A stretch of DNA of 64,000 nt, from NCBI GenBank assembly GCA_025993015.1, contig DAJPFV010000001.1, positions 2,320,617 to 2,384,616 on the forward strand. The letters run 5' to 3'. The stretch is from Coriobacteriaceae bacterium (GTDB lineage Bacteria; Actinomycetota; Coriobacteriia; Coriobacteriales; Coriobacteriaceae). How positions within the stretch are numbered: the first letter of the stretch is position 1; every line of letters starts with the position of its first letter. The position numbers and the translations under genes are program-made. The notes beneath the pieces are model-generated. The model did not search any database. It had not been told where the DNA came from and saw only the letters and a list, made by a program, of their open reading frames with translations. Shown here piece by piece: positions 6,582 to 15,188 of this stretch.

Positions 6582-8153
6582 ATGCGGTCGATTCTTCCCA
6601 AGGGGGAAAACAGGAAGCGCCGCAGCATCGCGGCGCGCGCGATCGCCTGCGTTCTCGTCGCCCTGCTCGCGCTTCCCTTCGCGGGGTGCAGTACGAGCCC
6701 GAACGCGACCGGTGCCACGGCGGGCTCTCAGGAATACACTGTGAGCGTCTCGCTTTCCGGCGGGTCAGGGCGCGCAAGCATCGCCTCACCAACCACAATT
6801 GTGAAAGATGGAGACACCTACACCGCGACCATCACCTGGTCGAGTTCGAACTACGACAAGATGACCGTCGACGGCGTGGACTACGCGCCCGTAAACGATG
6901 GCGGCAACTCCACGTTCGAGATACCCGTCACGCTCGACGAGGACATCGCCGTGTCGGCCGAGACCGTCGCCATGTCGACGCCGCACACCATCGACTACAC
7001 GCTCTACTTCGACTCATCCACCATGAAGGAGAAATCGGGCGACGATGCAAGCGGCGGCTCCCCTGCGGGAACGGCCTCAAGCGCCGCGGCCGACTTCCAC
7101 AACGCCGATTTGGGCTGCGGCTGGGAGCCGACGGGGACGCTTCAGCTTGAATACGCCAAGCACTTCACTGTCGACGAGTTCGAAGGCGGCTTGCGGCTTA
7201 TCTGCGTTTCGAACGGGGAGCGCTTCCTCGTGGTGCCGCAAGATGCGAAGGTGCCTGATGGGTTGAGCTCCGACATCGCGGTCATAAGGCGCCCCGCCGA
7301 CAAGGTGTACCTCGTGTCGTCGGCGACGATGTGCCTGGTCGACGCGCTCGATGCGAACGACAATATCTTCATGTCGGGCACGAAGGCCGACGATTGCTCG
7401 GTCGCGGGCTTCAAAAGCGCGCTCGAAAGTGGGGCGATCGCCTACGGCGGCAAGTACAGCGCGCCCGACTACGAGCGAATATCGGCCACGGGCTGCACGC
7501 TCGCCATCGAGAACACCATGATCAACCACACGCCCGATGTGAAGGAAAAGCTGCAGAAGCTCGGGCTCGTCGTGCTCACCGAACAGTCGTCGAGCGAGCC
7601 CGAAGCACTCGGGCGCGTCGAGTGGATTAAGCTTTTCGGCGTCCTGTTCGACAAGGAAGACGAGGCCGCGCACCTGTTCAACGAGCAGAAGGCCCGCGTC
7701 GAGCAAACGTCGGGGCTCGCGTCGTCAGGTAAAACCGTGGCGTATTTCTACATTAACTCGAACGGGGCCGCCGTCACGCGGCGGGCGGGCGACTACGTGG
7801 CGCAGATGATCGAGCTTGCAGGCGGCAGCTACGCACTCGATGACGCGCAGACGGCGTCGACGTCAGGTTCGTCAGTAACGCTCGAAATGGAGCGCTTCTA
7901 CGCGACGGCGAAGGATGCCGACATCATCGTCTACAACGGCACCATCGACGAATCGGTTGCCACCTTGAACGACTTCGTAGGCAAAAACGCGCTATTGTCG
8001 CAGTTCAAAGCCGTGAAGAACGGCAACGTCTGGGTCACAAGCGCCGACATGTACCAGCAGATGACTTCTACCGCCGACATTATCGACGAGCTGCACGGGG
8101 CGTTCACCGGCGATGACGCGAGCGACTTCCATTATCTGAGGAAGCTTGGCTAG
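6582..8153 (+). CDS. ABC transporter substrate-binding lipoprotein, FepB/BtuF type, with extra N-terminal domain
   Basis: The 523-residue protein starts with a basic N-region and a hydrophobic signal ending FAGC (Cys36). Residues about 45-150 form a beta-rich domain (YTVSVSLSGGSGRASI, YTATITWSSSNYDKM, STFEIPVTLDEDIAVSAET) resembling the domain of the preceding lipoprotein. A Ser/Gly/Ala linker follows. From about residue 170 comes a periplasmic-binding-protein class III fold: FTVDEFEGGLRLICVSNGERF, then SSDIAVIRRPADKVYLVSS and IAYGGKYSAPDYE. It ends with VWVTSADMYQQMTSTADIIDE, typical of the iron-siderophore/haem/B12 binding family. It should deliver the ligand to the downstream permease and ATPase. 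The substrate is likely corrinoid or a related tetrapyrrole because of the riboswitch and cbiK, but haem or iron chelates cannot be excluded. Confidence 0.82.
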   Translation: MRSILPKGENRKRRSIAARAIACVLVALLALPFAGCSTSPNATGATAGSQEYTVSVSLSGGSGRASIASPTTIVKDGDTYTATITWSSSNYDKMTVDGVDYAPVNDGGNSTFEIPVTLDEDIAVSAETVAMSTPHTIDYTLYFDSSTMKEKSGDDASGGSPAGTASSAAADFHNADLGCGWEPTGTLQLEYAKHFTVDEFEGGLRLICVSNGERFLVVPQDAKVPDGLSSDIAVIRRPADKVYLVSSATMCLVDALDANDNIFMSGTKADDCSVAGFKSALESGAIAYGGKYSAPDYERISATGCTLAIENTMINHTPDVKEKLQKLGLVVLTEQSSSEPEALGRVEWIKLFGVLFDKEDEAAHLFNEQKARVEQTSGLASSGKTVAYFYINSNGAAVTRRAGDYVAQMIELAGGSYALDDAQTASTSGSSVTLEMERFYATAKDADIIVYNGTIDESVATLNDFVGKNALLSQFKAVKNGNVWVTSADMYQQMTSTADIIDELHGAFTGDDASDFHYLRKLG

Positions 8154-8157
8154 CGTC

Positions 8158-9198
8158 ATGAGAAGCCGGCTTTCCATGACATACGACGAATCGGGGCGCG
8201 CCGCGCGGTGTCGCGTCGTGACGGCGCTGCTCGCTGTTGTCCTCATCGTGCTCGTCGGGGCCAACCTGTGCATCGGGAGCGTGCTCGTGCCCGCAGACCA
8301 CATCCCCGGCATCCTTTCGGGCGGCGCGGCCAATTCCATGGAAAGCCAAGTCATCTGGGAGATTCGCCTGCCGCGCGTGCTTTCAGCCGTGCTTCTCGGC
8401 GGGGCACTTTCGCTCTCCGGGTTCCTGCTGCAGACGTTTTTTAACAACCCCATCGCCGACCCGTTCATCTTGGGCGTCTCCTCGGGCGCAAAGTTCGTCG
8501 TCGCGCTTACGATGATCGTGCTTCTGGGCGCGAACCAGGCCATGTCCTCGCCGGCCATGGTGGCCGCAGCGTTTCTGGGATCGCTTATCACCATCGGCTT
8601 CGTGCTCCTCATCGCACGGCGCTTAAGTTCCATGGCCATGCTCATCGTGGCGGGCGTCATGGTGGGATACATCTGCTCGGCGGCGACGAACTTTCTCATC
8701 GCCTTCGCCGACGACCAGTCCATCGTGAACCTGCACAACTGGTCTTTGGGCAGCTTCTCGGGTTCGAACTGGGACGACATCGCGGTCATCGCGGTCGTGG
8801 TGATTACCGTGAGCGCATGCGTATTCGCGATATCGAAGCCCCTTTCCGCCTTCCAGCTGGGAGAAGCCTACGCGAAAAGCGTCGGCGTGAACGTCGCACG
8901 CTTCCGCGTGGTGCTCGTCCTTCTAGCGAGCATGCTCTCCGCCTGCGTGACCGCGTTCGCTGGTCCGGTGTCGTTCGTAGGCATCGCGGTTCCGCATCTC
9001 GTTAAGTCGGCGCTGAAGTCGTCGAAGCCTATCCGCGTGATTCCTGCGTGCTTCTTGGGAGGCGCCATCTTTTGCGCGGGCTGCGATTTGATCGCGCGCA
9101 CGCTGTTCTCCCCCGTCGAGCTTTCCATCAGCGCCGTCACCGCCATCTTCGGCGCGCCGGTGGTTATTGCACTCATGTTGAAGAAGCGGGTGAGGTAG
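8158..9198 (+). CDS. FecCD/BtuC-family ABC transporter permease
   Basis: This 346-residue integral membrane protein has about ten hydrophobic segments. It carries FecCD-family signatures: RLPRVLSAVLLGGALSLSG, then LQTFFNNPIADPFILGVSSG, NWSLGSFSGSNWDD and GPVSFVGIAVPHLVK. It forms the channel for uptake of a B12-, haem- or siderophore-type ligand. The ATG at 8158 is preferred because it follows the stop of the binding-protein gene by four bases. A TTG at 8146 inside that gene would add four residues, and an ATG at 8176 is also possible. Directly followed by the ATPase gene (TAGATG). Confidence 0.9.
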   Translation: MRSRLSMTYDESGRAARCRVVTALLAVVLIVLVGANLCIGSVLVPADHIPGILSGGAANSMESQVIWEIRLPRVLSAVLLGGALSLSGFLLQTFFNNPIADPFILGVSSGAKFVVALTMIVLLGANQAMSSPAMVAAAFLGSLITIGFVLLIARRLSSMAMLIVAGVMVGYICSAATNFLIAFADDQSIVNLHNWSLGSFSGSNWDDIAVIAVVVITVSACVFAISKPLSAFQLGEAYAKSVGVNVARFRVVLVLLASMLSACVTAFAGPVSFVGIAVPHLVKSALKSSKPIRVIPACFLGGAIFCAGCDLIARTLFSPVELSISAVTAIFGAPVVIALMLKKRVR

Positions 9199-10512
9199 AT
9201 GGGGGAATTCGTGCCGCGGACCAAAACGCTCGGAGGGAACATTCCATGCTTGGCCAGTTCTGAGCTCGCACGAAAGCGCCAGAAGGCACTTTCGGCTCGT
9301 GCGGAACTGCGCGCGGAACGCCTCCTTCGAGCGGAGTCGAACCTCGAAACCCCGGTAGAAACGCAGGCTGACGGAGCACCGCTTTTCCGCATAAGCGACC
9401 TGTCGGCTGGCTACGACAAGAAGGTCGTAGTCGAAGGCGTCGATCTGGAGGTTCGCGCGGGCGACGTAGTGGCGCTCATCGGGCCGAACGGCTCGGGCAA
9501 GTCGACCATCTTGAAAACCATCACACGCCATCTGGCACCGCTTGCCGGCGCGGTCGAGCTCGACGGGCAGGAGATTTCCCGATGGAAGACGGCGGAGTTC
9601 GCAAGGAACCTTGCCGTTATGCTGACAGATCGCCCCCGGACCGAGCTCCTCACCTGCCGCGATATCGTAGAGGCGGGAAGGCATCCCTACACCGGGCGAA
9701 TGGGCACACTCACGCCCGACGACCATAATCGGGTCGACGAGGCCATGAAAACCGCACATGTGGAAAAGCTTGCCGAGCGCGACTTCATGCAGATAAGCGA
9801 CGGGCAACGCCAGCGCGTCATGCTCGCACGCGCCATCGCGCAGGATCCGCGCGTGCTCGTGCTCGACGAGCCCACGTCGTATCTCGATATCCGCTACCAG
9901 ATCGACCTGCTACGAATACTTCGCCACCTTGCGAAATCGCGGAATGTTGCTGTCATCATGTCCATCCACGAACTCGAGCTCGCGCAGAAAAGCGCCGACA
10001 AGGTGATTTGCGTGAAGGACGGCCGGGTCTTCCGCGCCGGCGCACCCGAGGACATATTCACGCGCGAGACGATTGGCGAGCTCTACGGCCTTCAACATGG
10101 CACCTTCAACGAGCGCTTCGGCAGCGTGGAAATTGGGCGCCCGCACGGCGATGCGCACACGTTCGTCATCGCCGGCGCAGGTACGGGGTCAGCTGTGTTT
10201 CGCCAGCTCATCCGGCAGGGCAAGGCGTTCTACGCGGGCATTCTGCACGAAGGGGACATCGACTGCGAGCTCGCGCGCGACCTGGCGACGGAATGCGTGG
10301 CCGAGCGCGCCTTCGAGCCGATCGGGGATAAAACCATAGCCCGCGCCAAAGAGCTCCTCGTCCACTGCGCGCGCCTTATCGTGTGCCCCGCCGCCTTCGG
10401 CACCATAAACGCCCGCAACGCAGAGCTCGTCGAGTTCGCACGATCGCATGGTATCGAGGTCATGCAAGCGTGCGAAGGCGCATCGGAGGATTCCCAATTG
10501 GAGTGGGAATGA
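9199..10512 (+). CDS. ABC transporter ATPase with N- and C-terminal extensions, BtuD/FecE type
   Basis: This is the energising subunit of the uptake system. The ABC domain covers about residues 62-310, with Walker A GPNGSGKST near 95, signature ISDGQRQRV, Walker B VLVLDEPTS and the H-loop in MSIHELE. At 437 residues it is much longer than the usual 250-270. A 60-residue, Arg/Ala/Glu-rich leader precedes it. About 130 residues follow, starting HTFVIAGAGTGSAVFRQLI and running through FYAGILHEGDIDCELARDLA and LIVCPAAFGTINARNAEL. This tail looks like a Rossmann-like small domain of unknown role. The ATG is fixed by direct contact with the permease stop. It is the last gene of the riboswitch-controlled operon. 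Confidence 0.88.
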   Translation: MGEFVPRTKTLGGNIPCLASSELARKRQKALSARAELRAERLLRAESNLETPVETQADGAPLFRISDLSAGYDKKVVVEGVDLEVRAGDVVALIGPNGSGKSTILKTITRHLAPLAGAVELDGQEISRWKTAEFARNLAVMLTDRPRTELLTCRDIVEAGRHPYTGRMGTLTPDDHNRVDEAMKTAHVEKLAERDFMQISDGQRQRVMLARAIAQDPRVLVLDEPTSYLDIRYQIDLLRILRHLAKSRNVAVIMSIHELELAQKSADKVICVKDGRVFRAGAPEDIFTRETIGELYGLQHGTFNERFGSVEIGRPHGDAHTFVIAGAGTGSAVFRQLIRQGKAFYAGILHEGDIDCELARDLATECVAERAFEPIGDKTIARAKELLVHCARLIVCPAAFGTINARNAELVEFARSHGIEVMQACEGASEDSQLEWE

Positions 10513-10538
10513 TAAACTGGACCTTCTTTTAGGGATCC

Positions 10539-10624
10539 TCAGGCTACAGCTCCTACGCGGCGAGGTCTACAAGGCGCCGGAGAACCTCGTGAACAGGAAT
10601 TTCCACGCCGACGAGCCCAACTAG
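10539..10624 (+). pseudogene. IS3-family transposase (OrfB) fragment, frameshifted
   Basis: In one frame the DNA reads SGYSSY, and one base out of frame it continues GEVYKAPENLVNRNFHADEPN before a TAG. Together these match the linker just before the catalytic core in IS3-family OrfB proteins, where a YSSYKGE...APENLVNRDF pattern is usual. Everything before and after is missing. It sits exactly where the very GC-rich cobalamin island ends and ordinary chromosomal sequence begins, so it is probably a scar of the event that joined them. Confidence 0.72.
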
Positions 10625-10626
10625 GC

Positions 10627-11238
10627 CTAATCCAAGCGAGATTCCAGACTCGACAGACCGTTGAGAGTCAGGTCGTTGGCGACCTCAGAGACGCGCTCGA
10701 TAGGAACCGAGCCGTCAGACAGCGCCCACGTGCGATAGATACCGATAATACCCGACAGCAAAAACGACAGATAATAGTCGAACATCTCGTCCTTGAGACC
10801 TTGAGGCAGCAGATCGCGCTCGGCAATCTCGTGCTCGAGCGGCGCACGAAGACGAGCCATAAAATCATCGAGCGGAATGTTCTCGATAAGTTGACGATTA
10901 AGCACCAAGTTGTTGCACAGTGCCTCGTTAACGGTTTTAAAGAAGGTCGCCGCCGCGCCAAGAGCGCGCTCGTTGGTGTCGCCGTCCATTGAAGCAAGCG
11001 TTTTCTCGACCGAGTCGACAATCATCTCCACCACATCGACGGCAATGGCATCGAGCAGGCCGTCAACCGTACCAAAGTGAACGTAAAAGGTCTTGCGGTC
11101 GACATTGGCCTCGCGCGCAATAGCACTCACCGTAATGTCTGCCAGCGGCTTTTCCATGAGCAGGCGCTCGAAAGCCGAAAGGATGGCATTACGGCTGCGA
11201 ACGATGCGACGATCAAGACGCGGTTTGCTGGTTGCCAT
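10627..11238 (-). CDS. TetR/AcrR-family transcriptional regulator
   Basis: This 203-residue protein has an N-terminal TetR helix-turn-helix at about residues 8-55 (SRNAILSAFERLLMEKPLADI, ITVSAIAREANVDRKTFYVHF). A helical ligand-binding domain fills the rest. The C-terminal half (YYLSFLLSGIIGIYRTWAL) resembles TetR proteins that control membrane or efflux genes. The ATG at 11238 begins MATSKPRLDRR, which puts the HTH in its usual place. An upstream in-frame start at 11265 adds nine residues without support. It stands alone, and its nearest neighbour upstream is the flippase-like gene in the same direction, about 115 bases away, which may be its target. Confidence 0.88.
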   Translation of the reverse strand: MATSKPRLDRRIVRSRNAILSAFERLLMEKPLADITVSAIAREANVDRKTFYVHFGTVDGLLDAIAVDVVEMIVDSVEKTLASMDGDTNERALGAAATFFKTVNEALCNNLVLNRQLIENIPLDDFMARLRAPLEHEIAERDLLPQGLKDEMFDYYLSFLLSGIIGIYRTWALSDGSVPIERVSEVANDLTLNGLSSLESRLD

Positions 11239-11354
11239 GGGCGTGTCCCTTCGATATGCGAGCATTCATCAACAGATGAGAGATAATCTACGTAAGAGGA
11301 TTATCCCCCATACAGCACAAATATGCCTCGCATCATGAAGAACGCACGACTGCC

Positions 11355-12662
11355 CTACTGCGACTTAGGGTGCTTCTTCTTATTGAGTGCCGACGGAGAT
11401 ACGCGAATACCGTCTCCTGTCTGACGCACATAGGCCTTATGAGCCGGCTTTGCGGTCCCAGAAGCCTTCTGAGCGTGCTTCTTGGGATCAACGGTAACAG
11501 CATTCGTGGGGTGCGGCTTAGTGGGCGCAGAGGGCGTCTGAGGCGTGCGGCCGAGCTTGCGCATCACGCGATCCCAGCGCGCATGGATGCTCTCGTTGTG
11601 GGCGCTCTTAAGTCCCAGCAGGGGCGCAGCCAAAATGGTAGGCGCAATAAACGTAATGAGACGCCACAGCAGATAGCCGGCGGTCGAAGCCGAACCGAAG
11701 AAATGACCCAAGAACAATGCAAAGCCGCCCTCAGCGCCACCAGTTCCACCGGGCAAGGGAACCGCAGAGCTTAACAGCTGGACAAAGGCGCTCGCGGCCA
11801 TGACCGAGAAAAAGTCGACCTCGTGGTGGCCAAAGGCAAGCATCAGGAAATACGGAACCAGATAGAAAAACGCGAGCTGCAGCATGGTGATAAACACGGT
11901 GAGCAGCATGGAAGAAAAATGTCCGGCCGAAAGCTTGAACTTCTCGGAGAAGGAGTAGATCTCGCCATCGACAAACGTGCGCCAACCCTCGATCTTAGTG
12001 GCCGAGACACCAATGCGCTCGAGCCAATTGATGATGCAATGGGCGACGCGCGTGACGGTCTTAGGCATGAGCGCGACGGCGAAGATGCCAAGCAAGATGC
12101 AGCAGTGTCCACCAAAGCTAAAGACGCACAGCAGCGTCATGTCGCCGTAGCGTTCGGCAAAAAACGGCATACGGGCGAGCAGCAGGATAGCGCCCCAGGC
12201 GACCAGGCCAAACTGGTACACGATAAAACGCGTGAATTGCGTGGCGCCGGCCTCGCCCACGTTTTGGCCCGCCTTGGTCAGGCGGTAGATCTGGGCGGGA
12301 GTCGAGCCCATCATCATGGGCGTCAGGTTGCCAAAGAAGATGCCACTCGCCTCGACCGAGATCAGGTCGCGGATGCCGACGGGCGAATTGGGATCGAGCC
12401 AGACGGCGATCGCATAGGCCACAATGCCAAAGAACAGGTACATGAACATGCAAAGACACGCGACAACGAGCCATGACGCCTGGACGCTCGACATAGCGGC
12501 CCAGAACTGCCCCATCTGCCCGGTTACCACCAGATAGACGATATAACCTACCAGCACGACGCCGATAAAGATGGCGCCGCGGCGTGCGCTCTTATTGTCA
12601 TCTCCGCCCGAGGCCTCAACCTCGACCTGGGGCTTAGACGTATGCTGAGAGGACTCCGTCAT
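11355..12662 (-). CDS. Lysylphosphatidylglycerol synthase/flippase-like membrane protein
   Basis: This 435-residue protein has about eight membrane segments and the architecture of the LPG_synthase_TM / YbhN family. Marks include EASGIFFGNLTPMMMGSTPA, IYRLTKAGQNVGEA, and LLSSAVPLPGGTGGAEGGFA near residue 300, whose PxPGGxGxxE pattern is typical. Known members move or modify lipids, and many are flippases lacking the synthase domain. Here there is no C-terminal synthetase domain, only a basic tail rich in Lys, Pro and Thr. A role in lipid or glycolipid translocation is inferred. The ATG at 12662 follows AGAAGGAGTCTC, a strong ribosome site. Confidence 0.82.
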   Translation of the reverse strand: MTESSQHTSKPQVEVEASGGDDNKSARRGAIFIGVVLVGYIVYLVVTGQMGQFWAAMSSVQASWLVVACLCMFMYLFFGIVAYAIAVWLDPNSPVGIRDLISVEASGIFFGNLTPMMMGSTPAQIYRLTKAGQNVGEAGATQFTRFIVYQFGLVAWGAILLLARMPFFAERYGDMTLLCVFSFGGHCCILLGIFAVALMPKTVTRVAHCIINWLERIGVSATKIEGWRTFVDGEIYSFSEKFKLSAGHFSSMLLTVFITMLQLAFFYLVPYFLMLAFGHHEVDFFSVMAASAFVQLLSSAVPLPGGTGGAEGGFALFLGHFFGSASTAGYLLWRLITFIAPTILAAPLLGLKSAHNESIHARWDRVMRKLGRTPQTPSAPTKPHPTNAVTVDPKKHAQKASGTAKPAHKAYVRQTGDGIRVSPSALNKKKHPKSQ

Positions 12663-12775
12663 GAGACTCCTTCTAACAGTCAAAATATCTTGGTTATTGT
12701 ACCCGTAAGGGCCATAGGCAGAACGCAAAGCTCTGGTTCAAACGGGAATTGCAGACGGTTGTTTGAAAACAATCA

Positions 12776-12800
12776 AAACCACCCCTAAAAGGGGTGGTTT
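12776..12800. terminator. Short hairpin next to the IS200-type element
   Basis: Arms aaaccacccct and aggggtggttt flank a three-base loop, forming a perfect 11-bp stem. It lies upstream of the flippase gene and downstream of the transposase gene, and could stop transcription leaving the insertion element. The T-run is short (gtttgctc), so strength is uncertain. Confidence 0.5.
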
Positions 12801-13258
12801 GCTCTTAGGGTATAACCCTTGGATTTCCGGCACGCGTCTAAAGGCGCCGGCCCTCACGGGGTTCGGGCCGCACTGCAGATTGACCCGTGGCGGGCCGGTC
12901 AAACCGGCGCTATTTACGCCCCGGCCCCCTGCCGAAGGGGTCCTCGTACTCCTTGACGCTCAGCCGGTCGAGCGCGATGTCGGCCTTCTCCTGCTCCCGG
13001 ATGTACTTCGCGATCGTGGCCTCGTTCAGGCCGACCGTGGACACGTAGTAGCCCTCGGCCCAGAACTTCCTGTTGCCGAACTTGTACTTCATGTTCGCGT
13101 GCTTGTCGAATATCATCAGCGAGCTCTTCCCCTTCAGGTAGCCCATCACGCTCGATACGCTGTACTTCGGCGGTATCGCCAGCAGCATGTGGACGTGGTC
13201 GGGCATCAGGTGCCCCTCGATGATCTCTATCCCCTTGTACTGGCAGAGCTTCCTGAAG

Positions 13259-14895
13259 GGTTGATTTCCGATCTCAGCCGAACACATTAGGCGGACAGGC
13301 CGTTCCCGCAGCTAGCCGAACGCCCCCGAGGCCCCATCCGGGCCCCGGGGGCGCCGTTTTCCCAGTTGAAGGAACGGTGGAGATGTGTTTCGATGGGTCC
13401 GGTGGCCATGCTCCGCCCTCCGCCCGGCACCTCTTCCCAGACTCAGCCGGACGGTCGGTCAGTCTATTCCGTTTTGCCTTCAGGCTAGGCCAGCGGGGCA
13501 TCGCCCCTCTCTGCGCGCGCCCTCTCGATGAGTCCCGGCGTCAGGTCGAGCTCGGCCAGAGGCACATCCTCCACGCCGTAGGCGTCAAGCAGCGCCGCCG
13601 CATCGTCCCCGAGCATCGCCCTGAAGGCGCGCGCGGGCGTCGAGAAGCCGAGCGCGCCGCGGGGCTCGGAGTTCACGTGCGACATGGCGAGCGCCATGTC
13701 GGCCGGGGAGAGCCGGTCGAACCTGAGGCCGGCGCCCTTGGGCAGCAGCTTCCTTATCTCGACGTGGTTGCGCTCGCAGGCGCCCTTCTGGTCGCTCCGC
13801 CCGGGGTCGCAGTAGAACAGCCTCGTCTCGCCGGGCCCCTCGCCGAGGAGGGCCGCGACCGCGGCCTCGTCGGCGAACTCCGCGCCGTTGTCGGTGAGCA
13901 CGGCGCGGAACACGCGGCGCGCCCCGTCGGCGCCGAGGACCGCCCGGACGCCCTCCAGGGCGGCCGCGACGCACCCGGCGGTCTTCCCGCCCAGCGGCAG
14001 CGCGAGCTGCAGCCTGCTGGGGCGGTGCAGTAGCGTGAGCAGGCAGGCCGAGTCCTCCCGGGCGCCCTCGACGGTGTCCATCTCCCAGGCCGCGGCGCAC
14101 GCGTCCTCCCCGAGGGCGAGGAACGCGGCATACGACCTGCGGGCGGAGTGGCGCGTGGCCGCCCGCCCGGCGGCGCGCCTCCTCGGCCTGTAGCCGACCT
14201 TGCGCCTGAGCTCCATGTTCGTCATGCCGTCGTAGCCCGCCGAGACCCAGCGGTAGATGGTCGAGGGAGACAGGTCCACCGGCCCGCCGTTGCGCGCCGC
14301 CATCTGCTCGGGCGACAGCCCCCGGCGCAGGCAGTCCCTGATGGCCTCCAGCCTCGCCGCCGCGGCGGGCTCGTCGGCGTCGATCCCGCGCCTGGACGAG
14401 ACGAGCACCGAGTCGGCGCACAGCTGCGCGGCCCGGGCCTCGTAGAAGACGTGCGGGCGGCGCTTGCAGCCCACCGCGCGGTAGCGGCCGCACCCGTTGC
14501 AGCAGCGCGGCCACGCCGCCAGGCGCGGGCAGGCCGCCGACAGGTCGGTGCCGGCGTCCACGCGCTCGCCGCGCCTGGGCTTCGGCGCCGTCACGAACCT
14601 GTGCGACGCCACCTCGGCGCTCACCGTCGAGGGCGACCTGCCCAGCTCCCTCGCGATCTCCCTGCACGAGGCCCCGCGCTCCAGCATCCTCTGGACTGTG
14701 TCCCGCTCGTGCCTCGTGAGCCTTCCGTAGGCCCTCGGGACCGCCCTCGCGGAGCCCCTTTTCTTCTTTCCGGACATGCCGTCCTCCGATCTCCCGGGGC
14801 CGGCCGGTCCGGCCCTCAGGGTATCGGGTTCCCACATTCATCCGCACATGTGCGGATGAATGTGGGAGGTGTTCGGATGAAGTCGATAATCAAGG
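13259..14895 (-). mobile_element. IS30-family insertion sequence
   Basis: The element is bounded by a 13-bp direct repeat, gagcttcctgaag, at 13246-13258 and 14896-14908. Its ends are imperfect inverted repeats: the left end gttgatttccgatctcagcc then gaacac, and the complement of the right end cttgattatcgacttcatcc then gaacac, match at about 19 of 26 positions. It encodes one transposase and is about 1.64 kb. It sits inside the IS200-type tnpA. Exact ends could shift by one or two bases. Confidence 0.88.
13485..14777 (-). CDS. IS30-family transposase
   Basis: This 430-residue transposase has an N-terminal helix-turn-helix (LTRHERDTVQRMLERGASCR, EIARELGRSPSTVSAEV) at about residues 20-60. A Cys-containing patch follows (PRCCNGCGRYRAVGCKRRP), then a second HTH-like segment SPEQMAARNGGPVDLSPSTI. 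The DDE core includes WEMDTVEG (first Asp), VLTDNGAEFADE (second Asp) and YCDPGRSDQKGACERNHVEI (Glu). All three acidic residues appear intact, so it may be active. The ATG at 14777 starts MSGKKKRGSARA, and a longer in-frame start at 14837 is less likely. Confidence 0.92.
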   Translation of the reverse strand: MSGKKKRGSARAVPRAYGRLTRHERDTVQRMLERGASCREIARELGRSPSTVSAEVASHRFVTAPKPRRGERVDAGTDLSAACPRLAAWPRCCNGCGRYRAVGCKRRPHVFYEARAAQLCADSVLVSSRRGIDADEPAAAARLEAIRDCLRRGLSPEQMAARNGGPVDLSPSTIYRWVSAGYDGMTNMELRRKVGYRPRRRAAGRAATRHSARRSYAAFLALGEDACAAAWEMDTVEGAREDSACLLTLLHRPSRLQLALPLGGKTAGCVAAALEGVRAVLGADGARRVFRAVLTDNGAEFADEAAVAALLGEGPGETRLFYCDPGRSDQKGACERNHVEIRKLLPKGAGLRFDRLSPADMALAMSHVNSEPRGALGFSTPARAFRAMLGDDAAALLDAYGVEDVPLAELDLTPGLIERARAERGDAPLA

Positions 14896-15188
14896 GAGCT
14901 TCCTGAAGATCTCCCCAAGGTCGGACCTTATTTGGTTGTAGATGACTTTGCGCCTATACTTCGGCGTGAACACGACGTGGTACTTGCACATCCACTTCGT
15001 GTGCGACAGGCTGTAGGCCTTCTGGGCCATACGCCACCACCGCCCTCTCGACTCGGATTCCTTGCGGCCTGAACAATCGCAAGTGTCCGGCGAGGGGGCG
15101 GCTTTGTAAAGCCGTTTGGCCCCACCCGCATAGCGGGTGGTTTCTGATGCGGCGCGCTGCGCGCCCCGCACAGGCTAAAGCCTTTAAT

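Larger units (their letters stand above)
12910..15030 (-). pseudogene. tnpA: IS200-family TnpA transposase, split by insertion
   Basis: The N-terminal part (15030 down to 14896) reads MAQKAYSLSHTKWMCKYHVV and continues FTPKYRRKVIYNQ to DLGEIFRKL. The C-terminal part (13258 down to 12910) resumes RKLCQYKGIEIIEGHLMPD, with HVHMLLAIPPKYSVSSVMGY and KGKSSLMIF, and ends with the likely catalytic Tyr in KYIREQEKADIAL. The HVH pair is the metal-binding HUH motif. Taking out the bases between the two copies of a 13-bp repeat restores one continuous TnpA of normal length, about 155 residues. The gene was therefore intact before the IS30 element landed in it. Confidence 0.9.
12835..15145 (-). mobile_element. 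IS200/IS605-type element, interrupted by an IS30-family insertion
   Basis: A Y1-transposase gene broken in two lies between GC-rich potential hairpins. At the right side, 12841-12912 starts with gcgccgg and ends with ccggcgc. At the left side, 15120-15160 contains ccacccgcatagcgggtgg and neighbouring stems. IS200/IS605 elements have hairpin ends rather than inverted repeats, so this fits. The limits are approximate. The IS30 element occupies 13259-14895. Without a complete transposase this element cannot move on its own. Confidence 0.75.
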
